60,816 bases of DNA, from contig JAJZEA010000015.1 of NCBI GenBank assembly GCA_021851335.1, positions 1 through 60,816 of the forward strand, written 5' to 3'. A model generated the notes under the pieces. The model was not told where the DNA came from and did no database searches. It saw only the letters and a program-made list of their open reading frames with translations. This document shows positions 39,725 through 48,459 of this stretch, piece by piece (the first letter of the stretch is position 1; each line of letters starts with the position of its first letter). The DNA comes from Acidobacteriota bacterium (GTDB lineage Bacteria > Acidobacteriota > Terriglobia > Terriglobales > Acidobacteriaceae). A program made the position numbers and the translations under genes.

Positions 39725-41332
39725 ATGGAGTCTTCTTTGTCGAAATATCACAAGACGGTTGTTGCGTCGAGTTCTGCGAGCACAGGATTGCCGGTGGTGG
39801 CGATTGTGGGTCGCCCGAATGTGGGGAAATCCACGCTGTTTAACCGGCTGACGCACTCGCGCCGCTCGATTGTGGGCGACGAGCCTGGGATTACGCGCGA
39901 CCGCATCTATGGCGATGTGGAGTGGGATGGCCGCGTGATCCGGCTGGTGGATACAGGCGGCATTGTGCCGAACGATGCGGAACTGATTCCAAGCGAGATT
40001 TATGAGCAGGCGCGGACGGCGCTGGCTGAGGCGGAGTTGCTGCTGCTGGTGGTGGATGCGCGCACGGAGCTTGCTTCGCCGGATTACGATCTGGCACGGA
40101 TGCTGATTCGCGGTGGGAAGCCTGTCTTTCTGGTGGTGAACAAGGTGGAAAGCGCGGCGATTGAAGCGGCGGCGGAGAATTTTCGCCAGCTTGGCATTCG
40201 CGACGTATATCCGGTGAGCGCCGAGCATGGACGCGGGATTGGCGAACTGCTGGACGCGGTCTTCGCTTTGTTGCCTGCGCCGGAGGCAGACGAGGCGAGC
40301 CTCGCGGCGACCGATTTGGCTGAGGAGGAATTGGGCGAGTTTGACGAAGAGGTGAGCGGCGTGACGCCGGAAGCGGTGATCAATCGCCACCTGGCGCAAA
40401 GCGGCGTGGGAGATGATTTTGCCGGGCGGAAGGATGCATCGGACGCAGAGGACTCGGACGCAGAGGACGAGGATGAGAGTGCTGGAACGGGCCTGCATCG
40501 CACGCATGGCGAGTTTGAGCAGCATGAGACTTCGGTCGCGATTATCGGCCGGCCCAATGTAGGCAAATCGACGCTGTTGAATGCACTGACAGGAACGAAG
40601 CGGGCGATTGTTTCACCGATTGCCGGCACCACGCGCGATGCGGTGGACGAGGTGATTGAGCAGGATGGCAAGCGTGTGCGGCTGATTGACACAGCCGGCA
40701 TCCGGCGTAAAGGCAAGACGCACCTGATGGCCGAAAAGCTATCTGTGATGATGGCCCGCCGACACCTGGAGATGTGCGATGTGGCGCTGCTGATGATTGA
40801 CGCAACGGAAGGCGTGACGGCAAGCGACGCGCACATCGGCGGCTATGCGCATGAGAGCGGGCGCAGCGTGATTGTGGTGGTGAACAAGTGGGACCTGGTG
40901 ACGACGAAACGCACGGATGGCAAGGCTCCGGCCGATAAAAAAATCTATGAGGAGCAGGTGCGGTATGCGCTGAAGTATCTGGATTATGCGCCGGTGCTGT
41001 TTATCTCCGCAGCCGAAGGGGAGAATCTGGACAAGGTGATGCGGGAGATCGATCGGATTGGGCGTCAACGGCGCAAGCGGGTTTCCACCGGGCAGATGAA
41101 TCGCTTCCTGGACAAGATCGACTTCCAGCGAGCGACTGTTCCGATGGCCAAGCGCGTGCGGATTTTTTATATGACGCAGGCAGCGGTGGCGCCGCCGACG
41201 TTTGTGCTGTTTACCGATCGGCAGATCAAGCTGCACTTTGCCTTTGAGCGCTTCCTGGCGAACCAGATTCGCGAGGCGTTTGGATTTGACGGCACGCCGA
41301 TCTGGTTCAAGGTGAAGGCGCGCAAGGAGTAA
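39725..41332 (+). CDS. der: Ribosome-assembly GTPase Der (EngA)
   Basis: 535 residues from the ATG of MESSLSKYHK. Two tandem GTPase domains, each with GRPNVGKST (29-37 and near 273), DTGG or DTAG switch II and NKVE/NKWD G4 motifs, then the KH-like C-terminal domain with FERFLANQIREAFGFDGTPIWF in parts. Der acts in late 50S assembly and is normally essential. Oddity: the linker between the domains (about 190-265) is long and strongly acidic (EEELGEFDEEV, DAEDSDAEDEDE), roughly 70 residues where most Der proteins have far fewer. Likely read through from the toxin-antitoxin operon unless a promoter lies in the toxin gene. Confidence 0.96.
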   Translation: MESSLSKYHKTVVASSSASTGLPVVAIVGRPNVGKSTLFNRLTHSRRSIVGDEPGITRDRIYGDVEWDGRVIRLVDTGGIVPNDAELIPSEIYEQARTALAEAELLLLVVDARTELASPDYDLARMLIRGGKPVFLVVNKVESAAIEAAAENFRQLGIRDVYPVSAEHGRGIGELLDAVFALLPAPEADEASLAATDLAEEELGEFDEEVSGVTPEAVINRHLAQSGVGDDFAGRKDASDAEDSDAEDEDESAGTGLHRTHGEFEQHETSVAIIGRPNVGKSTLLNALTGTKRAIVSPIAGTTRDAVDEVIEQDGKRVRLIDTAGIRRKGKTHLMAEKLSVMMARRHLEMCDVALLMIDATEGVTASDAHIGGYAHESGRSVIVVVNKWDLVTTKRTDGKAPADKKIYEEQVRYALKYLDYAPVLFISAAEGENLDKVMREIDRIGRQRRKRVSTGQMNRFLDKIDFQRATVPMAKRVRIFYMTQAAVAPPTFVLFTDRQIKLHFAFERFLANQIREAFGFDGTPIWFKVKARKE

Positions 41333-41362
41333 GTGCGGCGCGGCAACAAACGGAAATCAGCG

Positions 41363-42118
41363 TTAAGCGCGACGGCGATAGCGGATGAGGAATTCGTAGC
41401 CGTCGTTGGGTGGGAAGAGGCTTGCGATGTGGCGCAGACGCTCAGCCAGCGCCGGCGCAGCGAGCAGCGGATATTCCCGCTCGCGCAGATCCTGGTAGTC
41501 GATATCGGTGACCTGAGAGAGCATGTAGACGGCAAGCGCGTCGGTGAAGGATGCTTCCTCATAATTTTTGCGAGCCTGCTCGTTGCCTGGCTGCGTGGCA
41601 GCCTCGGCTTCGGGTTGCAGGGCTTTGCGGCGCGCCTCCCATGCGTCGCGGCTGGTTTCACCCCGGACGCCCGCCTGAGCCTGAGACCAGACAAGATTGC
41701 CGAAGGAAGCTGGAACGCCGACCGCATCGACGAAGTTGTGCGCGACATTGATGCAGAACTCGAAGGCCAGTCCAAAGCGGTCTTCGGTGAGTCGAGCTGA
41801 AAGAAAGACGGCCTGTACGGAACCGAGGGAAAGATCGCGGTGGCAGCTTGCACGCTCGGCAGCATCGTCAGAATGAGCCGGTGCGACGAGGATATCCTTG
41901 CCGTCGGAGAGAACCAGCGGGACGAAGTAATAGCAGCGATCAGCGAGCGCCGGCGCGAGGATGCGCGGCACGACGCCGACGAGGTGCTCCATCTCGGCGT
42001 GGGAGATGCGAGCCTCAGCCCAACTGGTGAAGCGCAGACCATTGGGAGCCGTGGCAACGGTGGTGAGGGTGGCTACCTTTTCGGCAGATACCCAATCATG
42101 CTGAGCAGAGATCGTCAC
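41363..42118 (-). CDS. Conserved-looking hypothetical protein
   Basis: 251 residues from a GTG. No signal peptide or membrane segment; a mix of predicted strands (ADRCYYFVPLVLSDGKDILVAP) and helices (TSRDAWEARRKALQ, YEEASFTDALAVYMLSQ). I do not recognise a family. It reads as a compact cytoplasmic protein with intact codon usage, so it is very likely real. It is convergent with der (30-base gap) and divergent from the small membrane gene. A TAGTAT box lies seven bases before the GTG, so the message may be leaderless. Confidence 0.75.
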   Translation of the reverse strand: MTISAQHDWVSAEKVATLTTVATAPNGLRFTSWAEARISHAEMEHLVGVVPRILAPALADRCYYFVPLVLSDGKDILVAPAHSDDAAERASCHRDLSLGSVQAVFLSARLTEDRFGLAFEFCINVAHNFVDAVGVPASFGNLVWSQAQAGVRGETSRDAWEARRKALQPEAEAATQPGNEQARKNYEEASFTDALAVYMLSQVTDIDYQDLREREYPLLAAPALAERLRHIASLFPPNDGYEFLIRYRRRA

Positions 42119-42220
42119 TGTTTTCTATACTAACGAAGCAGGCATGAGAATGGACAGCGGTCACTGGCGCCCCGCACCGCGCAGGGCAGCATTCCGGGAG
42201 CAGGCTGGAGGAGAAGATCG

Positions 42221-42514
42221 ATGACGATGGAAGACAAGGCGGATCAGGGTGGAAAGTTTCTGGGCTTTCCGCTGGAGGGATTTGGCTTCTTCACCAGCCT
42301 GCTGCTGGCGGCAGCTTCCGGATTCTTTACATTTTTCCTGGTGACGGCGCTGTCGATTTTTGCGTTGCTGTTCTGGAATCAGCTGGGTCACCATAGCGTG
42401 AACTATGCGGATTCGTATCTCTACTGCGGATTCCCAGCAGCGGTGGTTGTCTGGACCCTTGGATTGTTTGTCTTCGGCTACCTGTGGATTCGCTCGAAGA
42501 TTCACGCGAAGTGA
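42221..42514 (+). CDS. Small membrane protein of unknown function
   Basis: 97 residues preceded by GGAGGAGAAGATCG. Two hydrophobic segments (FFTSLLLAAASGFFTFFLVTA as a split helix near 25-45, and FPAAVVVWTLGLFVFGYLWI near 70-90) with a short loop between them, and a basic C-terminus IRSKIHAK. No motif that predicts function. It lies 48 bases before the carboxypeptidase gene and may be co-transcribed with it. Confidence 0.78.
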   Translation: MTMEDKADQGGKFLGFPLEGFGFFTSLLLAAASGFFTFFLVTALSIFALLFWNQLGHHSVNYADSYLYCGFPAAVVVWTLGLFVFGYLWIRSKIHAK

Positions 42515-42562
42515 GCTGTTTTTTGATTCTCGGAGGAGTGGGTATTCGACTACACTCCGCCT

Positions 42563-44167
42563 ATGAAACAAGAACGGATTTTTCTTCGCGGATGCTGCCC
42601 GATTTTACTGCTGCTGGCAAGTTTGTGCGCATGGGCGCAGGATGGAACTACGGCTGAGAACGCCGACTCGACCCTGGCGGCGATGATTCCCGAGATTCTT
42701 GCGACATCGGAGCTGGCGCAGGCTCATGTGGGGATTCGCGTGACTACGCTGGATGGTCGCGTGATCTATGCACTGCATGACAAGGAACGGTTCACGCCCG
42801 CTTCGAATACCAAGCTGCTGACGACTGCGGCTGCATCAGCGCTGCTGCCCGTGAATGAGTTGACGTGGACGACGCGGCTGGTGACCCGCGGCGCGGTGGA
42901 TGCAAACGGGACGCTGCATGGCGATCTGATTCTGCTGGGCGCAGGCGATCCGACGATGAGCGCGCGGCATTTTCCGTATCGCAGCAAGGAAGAGGCTGCG
43001 GCCAATCCCACAGCGGAGCGCGATCCGCTGGAGGCGATGGCGGCGATGGCGGATGCGGTGAAGGCACAGGGGATTCGCGCGATTGATGGCGATGTGGTGG
43101 GCGATGACACGCTCTATACCTGGGAACCGTATGGCGTGGGCTGGGGATGGGACGATGTGGTGTGGAGTTATGGCGCGCCGGTCTCAGCGCTGACGCTGGA
43201 TGACAATGTGGTGCGATTGCATGTGAGCAGCAACAGCGATGGCACGACGACAGCCGCGTGGACCCCCTCGACGCCGTTTTATACGCTGAACAACACGGCG
43301 CGCTTGGCGACCGACGGAGTAACGGCGGAGCCAGGGTTGGATCGAATGCCGGGGTCGCGAGTGGTGCGGCTGTGGGGCACGATTCCAGCCAGTGGATATG
43401 CGGCTCCGATGGCGATCGAAGACCCGGCTGAGTATGCTGCGCGCTCGCTGGCGATGCTGCTGACGGAACGAGGCGTGACACTGTCGGGCGCGGCGCGGGC
43501 ACGGCATCGGCTGAATGCTTCGACCACCGATTACGCCGTGGAACAGGCGACTCCAGTCGCGTTGCATCCGGTCGAGGCGAGGACATTTTCCGCGCCGGTG
43601 ATGGGCAGGCATGTGCTGGCCGAGCACGTTTCGCCGCCGGTGGCCGAGGACATTGTGGTGACGAACAAGGTGAGCCAGAATCTGCATGCGGAGCTGCTGC
43701 TGCGCATGCTGGGAAGCCTGCTGGGCAACGATGGCAGCTATGCGCAGGGCGTTCGTGTGGTGCGGCAGTTTCTGTTGAACGCCGGCGTGCCGCCGCAGGA
43801 TTTTTTCTTTCATGACGGCTCCGGGATGAGCATGAGCGACGAGATTACGCCGCGCGCCTATACGACACTGCTGGCGTATGCTGCGCATCAGCCATGGGGC
43901 GCACAGTGGCGCAAAAGCCTGCCCGAGGGCGGCGTGGATGGCTCGCTGAATGCTCGCTTTGCGCACACCGCGCTCGACGGAAAGATTGAGGCGAAGACGG
44001 GATCGCTGAGCGAGGTGAGCACGCTGAGCGGCTACCTGACGGCGGCCAGCGGGAAGACGCTGGTTTTTTCGATTCTGGTGAATGGACACTTGCCGGGCGA
44101 TGCGCACGCTCATGCGACGACGGCGGCAATGGACAGGATATGCCTGGCAGTGGCTGCGGCAGAGTGA
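42563..44167 (+). CDS. dacB: D-alanyl-D-alanine carboxypeptidase/endopeptidase, PBP4 (DacB) type
   Basis: 534 residues with a signal peptide (RGCCPILLLLASLCAWA). S81-N-T-K84 in FTPASNTKLLT is the nucleophile motif, followed by the large insert typical of DacB, then KIEAKTGSLSEVSTLSG with the KTG triad. The second motif, usually SxN within DGSGLSxxN, reads DGSGMSMSDE here, so Asp replaces the Asn. The family trims or cuts peptidoglycan peptides in the periplasm. The Asn change may lower or alter activity; otherwise length and order are normal. Confidence 0.92.
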   Translation: MKQERIFLRGCCPILLLLASLCAWAQDGTTAENADSTLAAMIPEILATSELAQAHVGIRVTTLDGRVIYALHDKERFTPASNTKLLTTAAASALLPVNELTWTTRLVTRGAVDANGTLHGDLILLGAGDPTMSARHFPYRSKEEAAANPTAERDPLEAMAAMADAVKAQGIRAIDGDVVGDDTLYTWEPYGVGWGWDDVVWSYGAPVSALTLDDNVVRLHVSSNSDGTTTAAWTPSTPFYTLNNTARLATDGVTAEPGLDRMPGSRVVRLWGTIPASGYAAPMAIEDPAEYAARSLAMLLTERGVTLSGAARARHRLNASTTDYAVEQATPVALHPVEARTFSAPVMGRHVLAEHVSPPVAEDIVVTNKVSQNLHAELLLRMLGSLLGNDGSYAQGVRVVRQFLLNAGVPPQDFFFHDGSGMSMSDEITPRAYTTLLAYAAHQPWGAQWRKSLPEGGVDGSLNARFAHTALDGKIEAKTGSLSEVSTLSGYLTAASGKTLVFSILVNGHLPGDAHAHATTAAMDRICLAVAAAE

Positions 44168-44187
44168 ACGCGCGATAGAATAGGCAC

Positions 44188-44598
44188 GTGAATGAGCACA
44201 GGACTGAGCACAGGAAGATCGAGCAGAACTACCCCAGACGACAGACGGTGACGTTGGCGGGAGCGGCAAGTACAGCGGCGATGCTAGCGACGATGCTGCT
44301 GATTGGCTGCACACCGCTGCCGCCCTCGAAACCGGCCAGCGAATTTACGCCGCAGGAGGCAAGAGGCGCAGCGGTCTTCCAGTCACACTGCGCGCGATGC
44401 CACTATCCGACGACGACGCACGGACTGCATGGACCGGGCTTGCAAGCATTGACGAAGGTGAAAGCGATGCCTTCCGGAGCGCCGCCGACGGATGCGCGAA
44501 TCACGCAAACCATTTTGTATGGGCATGGGATGATGCAACCGGTGGCGGTGAGTGATTCGGAACTGAACGACCTGCTGGCCTATCTGCACACGTTGTGA
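44188..44598 (+). CDS. Small c-type cytochrome lipoprotein
   Basis: 136 residues from a GTG. Basic NYPRRQ is followed by a hydrophobic stretch and the lipobox LLIGC (Cys41). One haem site C68-A-R-C71-H72, with the likely distal Met115 or Met116 in YGHGMMQP, and a final helix LNDLLAYLHTL, all as in class I cytochromes c. It would shuttle electrons at the membrane. It is 20 bases after dacB and three bases overlap the frame of the next gene's upstream codons; no oxidase genes are nearby. Confidence 0.9.
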   Translation: MNEHRTEHRKIEQNYPRRQTVTLAGAASTAAMLATMLLIGCTPLPPSKPASEFTPQEARGAAVFQSHCARCHYPTTTHGLHGPGLQALTKVKAMPSGAPPTDARITQTILYGHGMMQPVAVSDSELNDLLAYLHTL

Positions 44599-44624
44599 TG
44601 CCATCCTGCGAAGGAGCAAAGAGG

Positions 44625-45029
44625 ATGAACAAACCAGAACTGCCCGATGAGTTGCACATGAAAATTCCGATCAATCCAGCGACCGGGACGCAAGGCAATC
44701 CGCTGTTGCGCCTGCCCGGACTGATCTTTATCGGGCTGTATATGCTGGGACTTTCCGCGCTGGTGACGGTGCGCGTGGTGTCGCATCAGGCACATCCGCT
44801 GTACCTGGTGATTGCGGTGCTTTTTACGATCGCGAGCTTTGGGCTGGTGCGGATGTTTCGCTGGGCATGGGCGCTCACTCTTGCGGCCGTCTTTTTGCCC
44901 ATGAGCTACTGCCTGTGGCTGATTCTGCATCACGCGATGCCGTATGAGGTGGGCGTTGTGCAGATCATCCTGAATCTGCTGCTGTTTCTGTATCTGGTGC
45001 GGCCAGAGGTGCGCGCTGCGCTGAGGTGA
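44625..45029 (+). CDS. Four-helix membrane protein of unknown function
   Basis: 134 residues from the ATG after AAAGAGG. After a 30-residue cytoplasmic start (MNKPELPDELHMKIPINP) there are four hydrophobic segments: LPGLIFIGLYMLGLSALVTV, LYLVIAVLFTIASFGLV, WALTLAAVFLPMSYCLWLIL and VVQIILNLLLFLYLV. It looks like a small conserved membrane protein without catalytic motifs. It directly follows the cytochrome gene, which may hint at a respiratory or membrane-stress role, but nothing in the sequence shows it. Confidence 0.78.
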   Translation: MNKPELPDELHMKIPINPATGTQGNPLLRLPGLIFIGLYMLGLSALVTVRVVSHQAHPLYLVIAVLFTIASFGLVRMFRWAWALTLAAVFLPMSYCLWLILHHAMPYEVGVVQIILNLLLFLYLVRPEVRAALR

Positions 45030-45065
45030 GCAGTCGCTTTGAGTCAACTGCCGCCGACGGAGATT

Positions 45066-45284
45066 CTACGACTGACGCGAACGTCGCCGCAGCAACAGAA
45101 ATCGAAAGTGCATCACGATCGAGCAGCCGAGAAACAGGCCGGAGAAGAAATCAACAGCGAGATGCGCATGGAAGAGTTGCGGGGAAACAAAGATGCGCGG
45201 CAACAAGCCAAGCACCAGACATAGATTGGCAAGCAGATAGATCCGGCGGGCGCGCCGATTGTTTGTCACATCACAGCAGCACAT
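45066..45284 (-). CDS. Small membrane protein, third gene of XRE unit
   Basis: 72 residues from the ATG preceded by AGGAGAATCAAGT. MCCCDVTNNRRARRIYLL leads into two hydrophobic segments (NLCLVLGLLPRIFV and FFSGLFLGCSIVMHF) and a basic C-terminus LLLRRRSRQS. It lies 35 bases after the 79-residue membrane gene. I recognise no family; small membrane proteins of this kind often accompany 70-residue XRE regulators. The Cys triplet after the start Met is unusual. Confidence 0.7.
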   Translation of the reverse strand: MCCCDVTNNRRARRIYLLANLCLVLGLLPRIFVSPQLFHAHLAVDFFSGLFLGCSIVMHFRFLLLRRRSRQS

Positions 45285-45319
45285 ACTTGATTCTCCTGAC
45301 AGCAGCTTTGAACATGGAT

Positions 45320-45559
45320 TCAGTCGCGAAAGCGATACCAGGCGAAGAGCGCCATCTTGGTAGAAACGAAAACCAGTGCAACGGTCATCAAGGGCCAGTC
45401 CCACCGATGCTCAAAGAGAAACTCGTAATACCAGAGCAGGATGGCCAGCACACCGCCGAGGATGCCGGCATTCGCTGCGGCACGGCGGCGATGTTCGAGG
45501 AAACGTTCATCGACAAACTGCCGCAGAATGGGAATACGGGCAAGAACCGGTGTATTCAT
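45320..45559 (-). CDS. Small membrane protein, second gene of XRE unit
   Basis: 79 residues. A charged N-terminal part (IPILRQFVDERFLEHRRRAA) is followed by two membrane segments (AGILGGVLAILLWYYEFLF and WPLMTVALVFVSTKMALFAW). Its ATG overlaps the stop of the XRE gene by four bases, so it is translated with the regulator. Function unknown. Its pairing with a small XRE regulator suggests the membrane protein is either regulated by it or signals to it. Confidence 0.8.
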   Translation of the reverse strand: MNTPVLARIPILRQFVDERFLEHRRRAAANAGILGGVLAILLWYYEFLFEHRWDWPLMTVALVFVSTKMALFAWYRFRD

Positions 45560-45771
45560 GGCAACTCCTCCAGTTGAAAGATCGCTTCGACCGTGCGGTC
45601 GAATATCTGCGCCAGCCGTAAGGCAAGCTCCAGGCTGGGAACGTAGCGGTTTCGTTCAATCGAGATAATGCTCTGCCGCGAGACGCCCGCAAGAGCGGAT
45701 AGCTGCTCCTGTGACCATCCGCGCTCAATACGCAATTCCCGAATGCAATTGACCACCTGAATTTGCAACAA
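45556..45771 (-). CDS. XRE-family (Cro/CI-type) small transcriptional regulator
   Basis: At most 71 residues. CIRELRIERGWSQEQLSALAGVSRQS, in two parts, is a full helix-turn-helix (about 9-36) followed by the family ending YVPSLELALRLAQIFDRTVEAIF. No ATG is present; TTG (45771 or 45768) or GTG (45756) must be used. Short regulators of this class, with no sensor domain, usually repress their own operon together with small membrane proteins, as here. A strong promoter with an overlapping inverted repeat lies just upstream (45798-45838). Confidence 0.88.
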   Translation of the reverse strand: MLQIQVVNCIRELRIERGWSQEQLSALAGVSRQSIISIERNRYVPSLELALRLAQIFDRTVEAIFQLEELP

Positions 45772-45797
45772 ATTGCTCTTTGCCTCAACCTGAATTG

Positions 45798-45838
45798 ACT
45801 GTAACCAGCAAGACTTAAAATGTCAAGTATGCTTTACA
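45798..45838 (-). promoter_or_regulatory. Promoter and candidate operator of the XRE unit
   Basis: On the minus strand TTGACA (plus 45821-45826) and TACAGT (plus 45798-45803) are exactly 17 bases apart, a near-consensus promoter. The -35 forms one arm of an imperfect inverted repeat, TGTAAAG-CATA-CTTGACA (plus 45821-45838), the kind of site bound by small XRE repressors. Autoregulation is therefore likely. The divergent lptD 3' end lies 20 bases away. Confidence 0.7.
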
Positions 45839-45859
45839 TTTTTGCTTGTTTGCTGCGCG

Positions 45860-48382
45860 TCAGTAGGTGTGGGCGAGGACAGCGGGCGTGGGAAAGACAG
45901 AACTGCTGCGACGAATGTTGCCTGCTGAGCCGATGCCGGAGAGCGTGAAGCCCCAGAGGAGTTCGGATTCGTCGCGAAGCGAGCCGAGGGCGAAGCGTCG
46001 ATAGCCAACGTTGAGGCCGCAGCAGTTCCAGTTGTAGATGGCCTGCACACCGCTGTATTGAAGCTGACTTTCGGCGAAGTCGTAGCTGGTGTTGAAGCCG
46101 AGACTGAAGCCGGCGTCGGAGGGTTTGCCGTAGTAGAGGAACGGGGTGAATTCGTGGCTTTGGACCACGGAGGCCGATGCGCCGGACTCATCGACGGCGT
46201 TGAGCAGGGCTTGCCCCGCGCCGAGGGTCATGCGTCCGAAGCTGTAGCCGGCGTAGAGGTTGTTGGCGCCGAAGCGACCAGCCTTGGTGTCGTAATCCAT
46301 ATCCCACTCGATACGCATGTTGGGGATGGCTTCAAAGCGAATGCGCGAAAGGATGGGCGCAACGTTGCGGGCGTTGGTGAGGAAGGCGACGCCGGTGAGA
46401 TCAAGCGTGGTGTCAAAGACGTTGCGGCGGTTGGGGATGAGCGCTCCGCCGAAGGTGGGGTTGAAGAAAAACTTCTGAGCAATCCACCAACTGGCCCACT
46501 CGCGCTGCTGTTTGGGGCAGGGTGTGAGCGTGTTGGTGCAGGAGGATGCAGAGGTGGAGCGGAGATAAAAGCGCTGCGTGAGCGCGTAGCCTGCTTCGTT
46601 GGTATCGACAGCGATGTCGGTGGTGTCAAAGAGCAGGGTATTTGGCTCGGAGTGGATGCCGGCGACGTAGCGATAGAAGAGCTGCGGCTCGATGACGTGG
46701 CGCAGTTCGCGATGGAAATACGGCAGCAGGAAGTCGCGTCCAACCGCGGGCGGACGGATGTCAAGAGCAAATTCAGCATCGGTGCGCGTGAGCGGATCGT
46801 GACTGACGAAGGGCACGCCGCTGAAGTGGTTTCCGGAGAGGTCGGGGATCTGGCTGCCGGAGTATTGTGTGAGGCGTACGGCGGCTTCGGGAAGGAAGCC
46901 CCACTGGCCCAGATGAAGCGGCCACTCGATGTAGGGGTAGACGTCGAGACGACCCACGTTGTGCGAGTGGAAGTTTGGCTCAGAACGGCTGTAGTCGCCG
47001 ACGGACGACCCCAGACCCCATCGGATGGAAGAATTGCCGATGGGTTGATCGAGCACATCCCAGCGGACGTTGGGCAAAGCGAGAAACTTGACTTCGGGCA
47101 CGCTGAGTACGGGAGCGCCGCTGCCGTTGCCGGCGGCGCCAAAGCTCTCGAAGCGATTGAGGCCAGCGGTGAGCACGCGTCCATGTTGGTCGCTGGTGAG
47201 AGCGACGTCGCTGAGCACCTCGGAGCTGGTGGCCTGCGCGAGATTTTCGTCAAAGGCGAGGCGGAAGATGTAGCTGGAGAGATATTCCGCGTTGCCGGCG
47301 ATGCGGTTGTGCGCGGTGAGGTCACGACGCCCCCAGGCGAGAATGTCGGTGCCGCCCTGCGTGACCAGCGTAGGCTCGGTGTTGCCGGGCAGAAGTTCCG
47401 AGATGCCGCGATCGAAAAGCGCATCCCAGCGCAGGTTGAAGGCATCGAGACCGCGGCCTTTGTAGCGGAAGTTTCCGTTGGGCGCCCAGCCGCGATTGCT
47501 CCAGTATTCAAGCCCGACGGTGGCGTCGGCGCTGCGATTGATGGCCCAGTAGAATTCATCGCCGAGGACGATGCCTTTGATGCTGGAGTCGGCGAAGATG
47601 GGCAGCAAAAGTCCGGAGCTGCGCCCGGAGGTCTGCGTGGAATGCTTGAGCCATGGAATGTAGAACAGTGGAATGTGGAAGTAGCGGAAGACACTGTTGC
47701 GCATGGTCGCGGTCTGGTACTGAATCTCGATGGAGCGCGAGAGGAACTGCCAGTCAGGCTTGGGCAATCGGCAGGAGGTCATGGCGCCATCGACGATGCG
47801 GTAGCTGTTCTCGCCGGTCTGGAGCAGGACTCGCCCGGTGAAGGTGAAGGGATCGGGCGTGGTGTAGACGCGGGATTGGCCAAGACGCCGAACACCAAAG
47901 CTGCCGACGACCTGATAGAAGCGCGCGGTGTGGGCGTCGGGATGAATTTCGCCGTGATCGGCGGTCAGTGAAACATCCTGCGGGCCGCCATCAATCTGAA
48001 CGTGGCCCTGAACGAGGATCGTGTCCTTGTCCTGCTGATAGATGACCTTGTCCGCATGCATGACGTAGCCGCGCAACGCCAGAACCACATCTCCCTGAAG
48101 CGTCCAGGTATCCCCGGTTCGGGTCTGCTCACGAGCCTGCCAACGGAGGGTATCCCCTGGCTGCGGCGCTGGAATGGGGCGCGCAGAGGGAAGAAGCTGT
48201 TGGCTGGGATCATCGGGAAAAGCCGCGCCGGAAGCTGGAAGAGTGGATGCGTCACTCGCCGGAGCAGGACGGATCACGGAGGATTTCGCAGAAGGTAACG
48301 CATTGGTTACTAGCTGAGCACGAATCTGCGCATGACACAGCGCAAGCAGCGTGATACACCAAAAATAGTAAGGTCGCGTCAC
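45860..48382 (-). CDS. lptD: LPS-assembly outer-membrane protein LptD
   Basis: 840 residues from a GTG preceded by GCAGGAATCCG; the frame remains open 83 codons upstream, but the signal peptide (TRPYYFWCITLLALCHAQIRA) starts here. Then an OstA/LptA-like beta-jellyroll domain (about 70-210; GDVVLALRGYVMHADKVIYQQ in part, VQGHVQIDG) and a long beta-barrel with many aromatic-ended strands, ending in a poorly conserved tail SSVFPTPAVLAHTY. LptD with LptE inserts LPS in the outer leaflet, so the cell should be diderm with LPS. Few cysteines occur (CTNTLTPC and CC), unlike the four conserved ones of E. coli, so disulfide arrangement differs. Confidence 0.92.
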   Translation of the reverse strand: MTRPYYFWCITLLALCHAQIRAQLVTNALPSAKSSVIRPAPASDASTLPASGAAFPDDPSQQLLPSARPIPAPQPGDTLRWQAREQTRTGDTWTLQGDVVLALRGYVMHADKVIYQQDKDTILVQGHVQIDGGPQDVSLTADHGEIHPDAHTARFYQVVGSFGVRRLGQSRVYTTPDPFTFTGRVLLQTGENSYRIVDGAMTSCRLPKPDWQFLSRSIEIQYQTATMRNSVFRYFHIPLFYIPWLKHSTQTSGRSSGLLLPIFADSSIKGIVLGDEFYWAINRSADATVGLEYWSNRGWAPNGNFRYKGRGLDAFNLRWDALFDRGISELLPGNTEPTLVTQGGTDILAWGRRDLTAHNRIAGNAEYLSSYIFRLAFDENLAQATSSEVLSDVALTSDQHGRVLTAGLNRFESFGAAGNGSGAPVLSVPEVKFLALPNVRWDVLDQPIGNSSIRWGLGSSVGDYSRSEPNFHSHNVGRLDVYPYIEWPLHLGQWGFLPEAAVRLTQYSGSQIPDLSGNHFSGVPFVSHDPLTRTDAEFALDIRPPAVGRDFLLPYFHRELRHVIEPQLFYRYVAGIHSEPNTLLFDTTDIAVDTNEAGYALTQRFYLRSTSASSCTNTLTPCPKQQREWASWWIAQKFFFNPTFGGALIPNRRNVFDTTLDLTGVAFLTNARNVAPILSRIRFEAIPNMRIEWDMDYDTKAGRFGANNLYAGYSFGRMTLGAGQALLNAVDESGASASVVQSHEFTPFLYYGKPSDAGFSLGFNTSYDFAESQLQYSGVQAIYNWNCCGLNVGYRRFALGSLRDESELLWGFTLSGIGSAGNIRRSSSVFPTPAVLAHTY

Positions 48383-48459
48383 CGGATTCCTGCTCAGGAT
48401 AGCAAAGCAGCACTGTACTTCGGTATGACGCGAAACGAGCAATTGCGGTTGCTGTGGGA

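Noticed and set aside
46058..47971. 637-residue plus-strand open frame opposite lptD
   Set aside because: lptD has a signal peptide, an OstA domain and barrel strands on the minus strand; the plus frame is its shadow. The same holds for the frame opposite sthA at 50887-52422.
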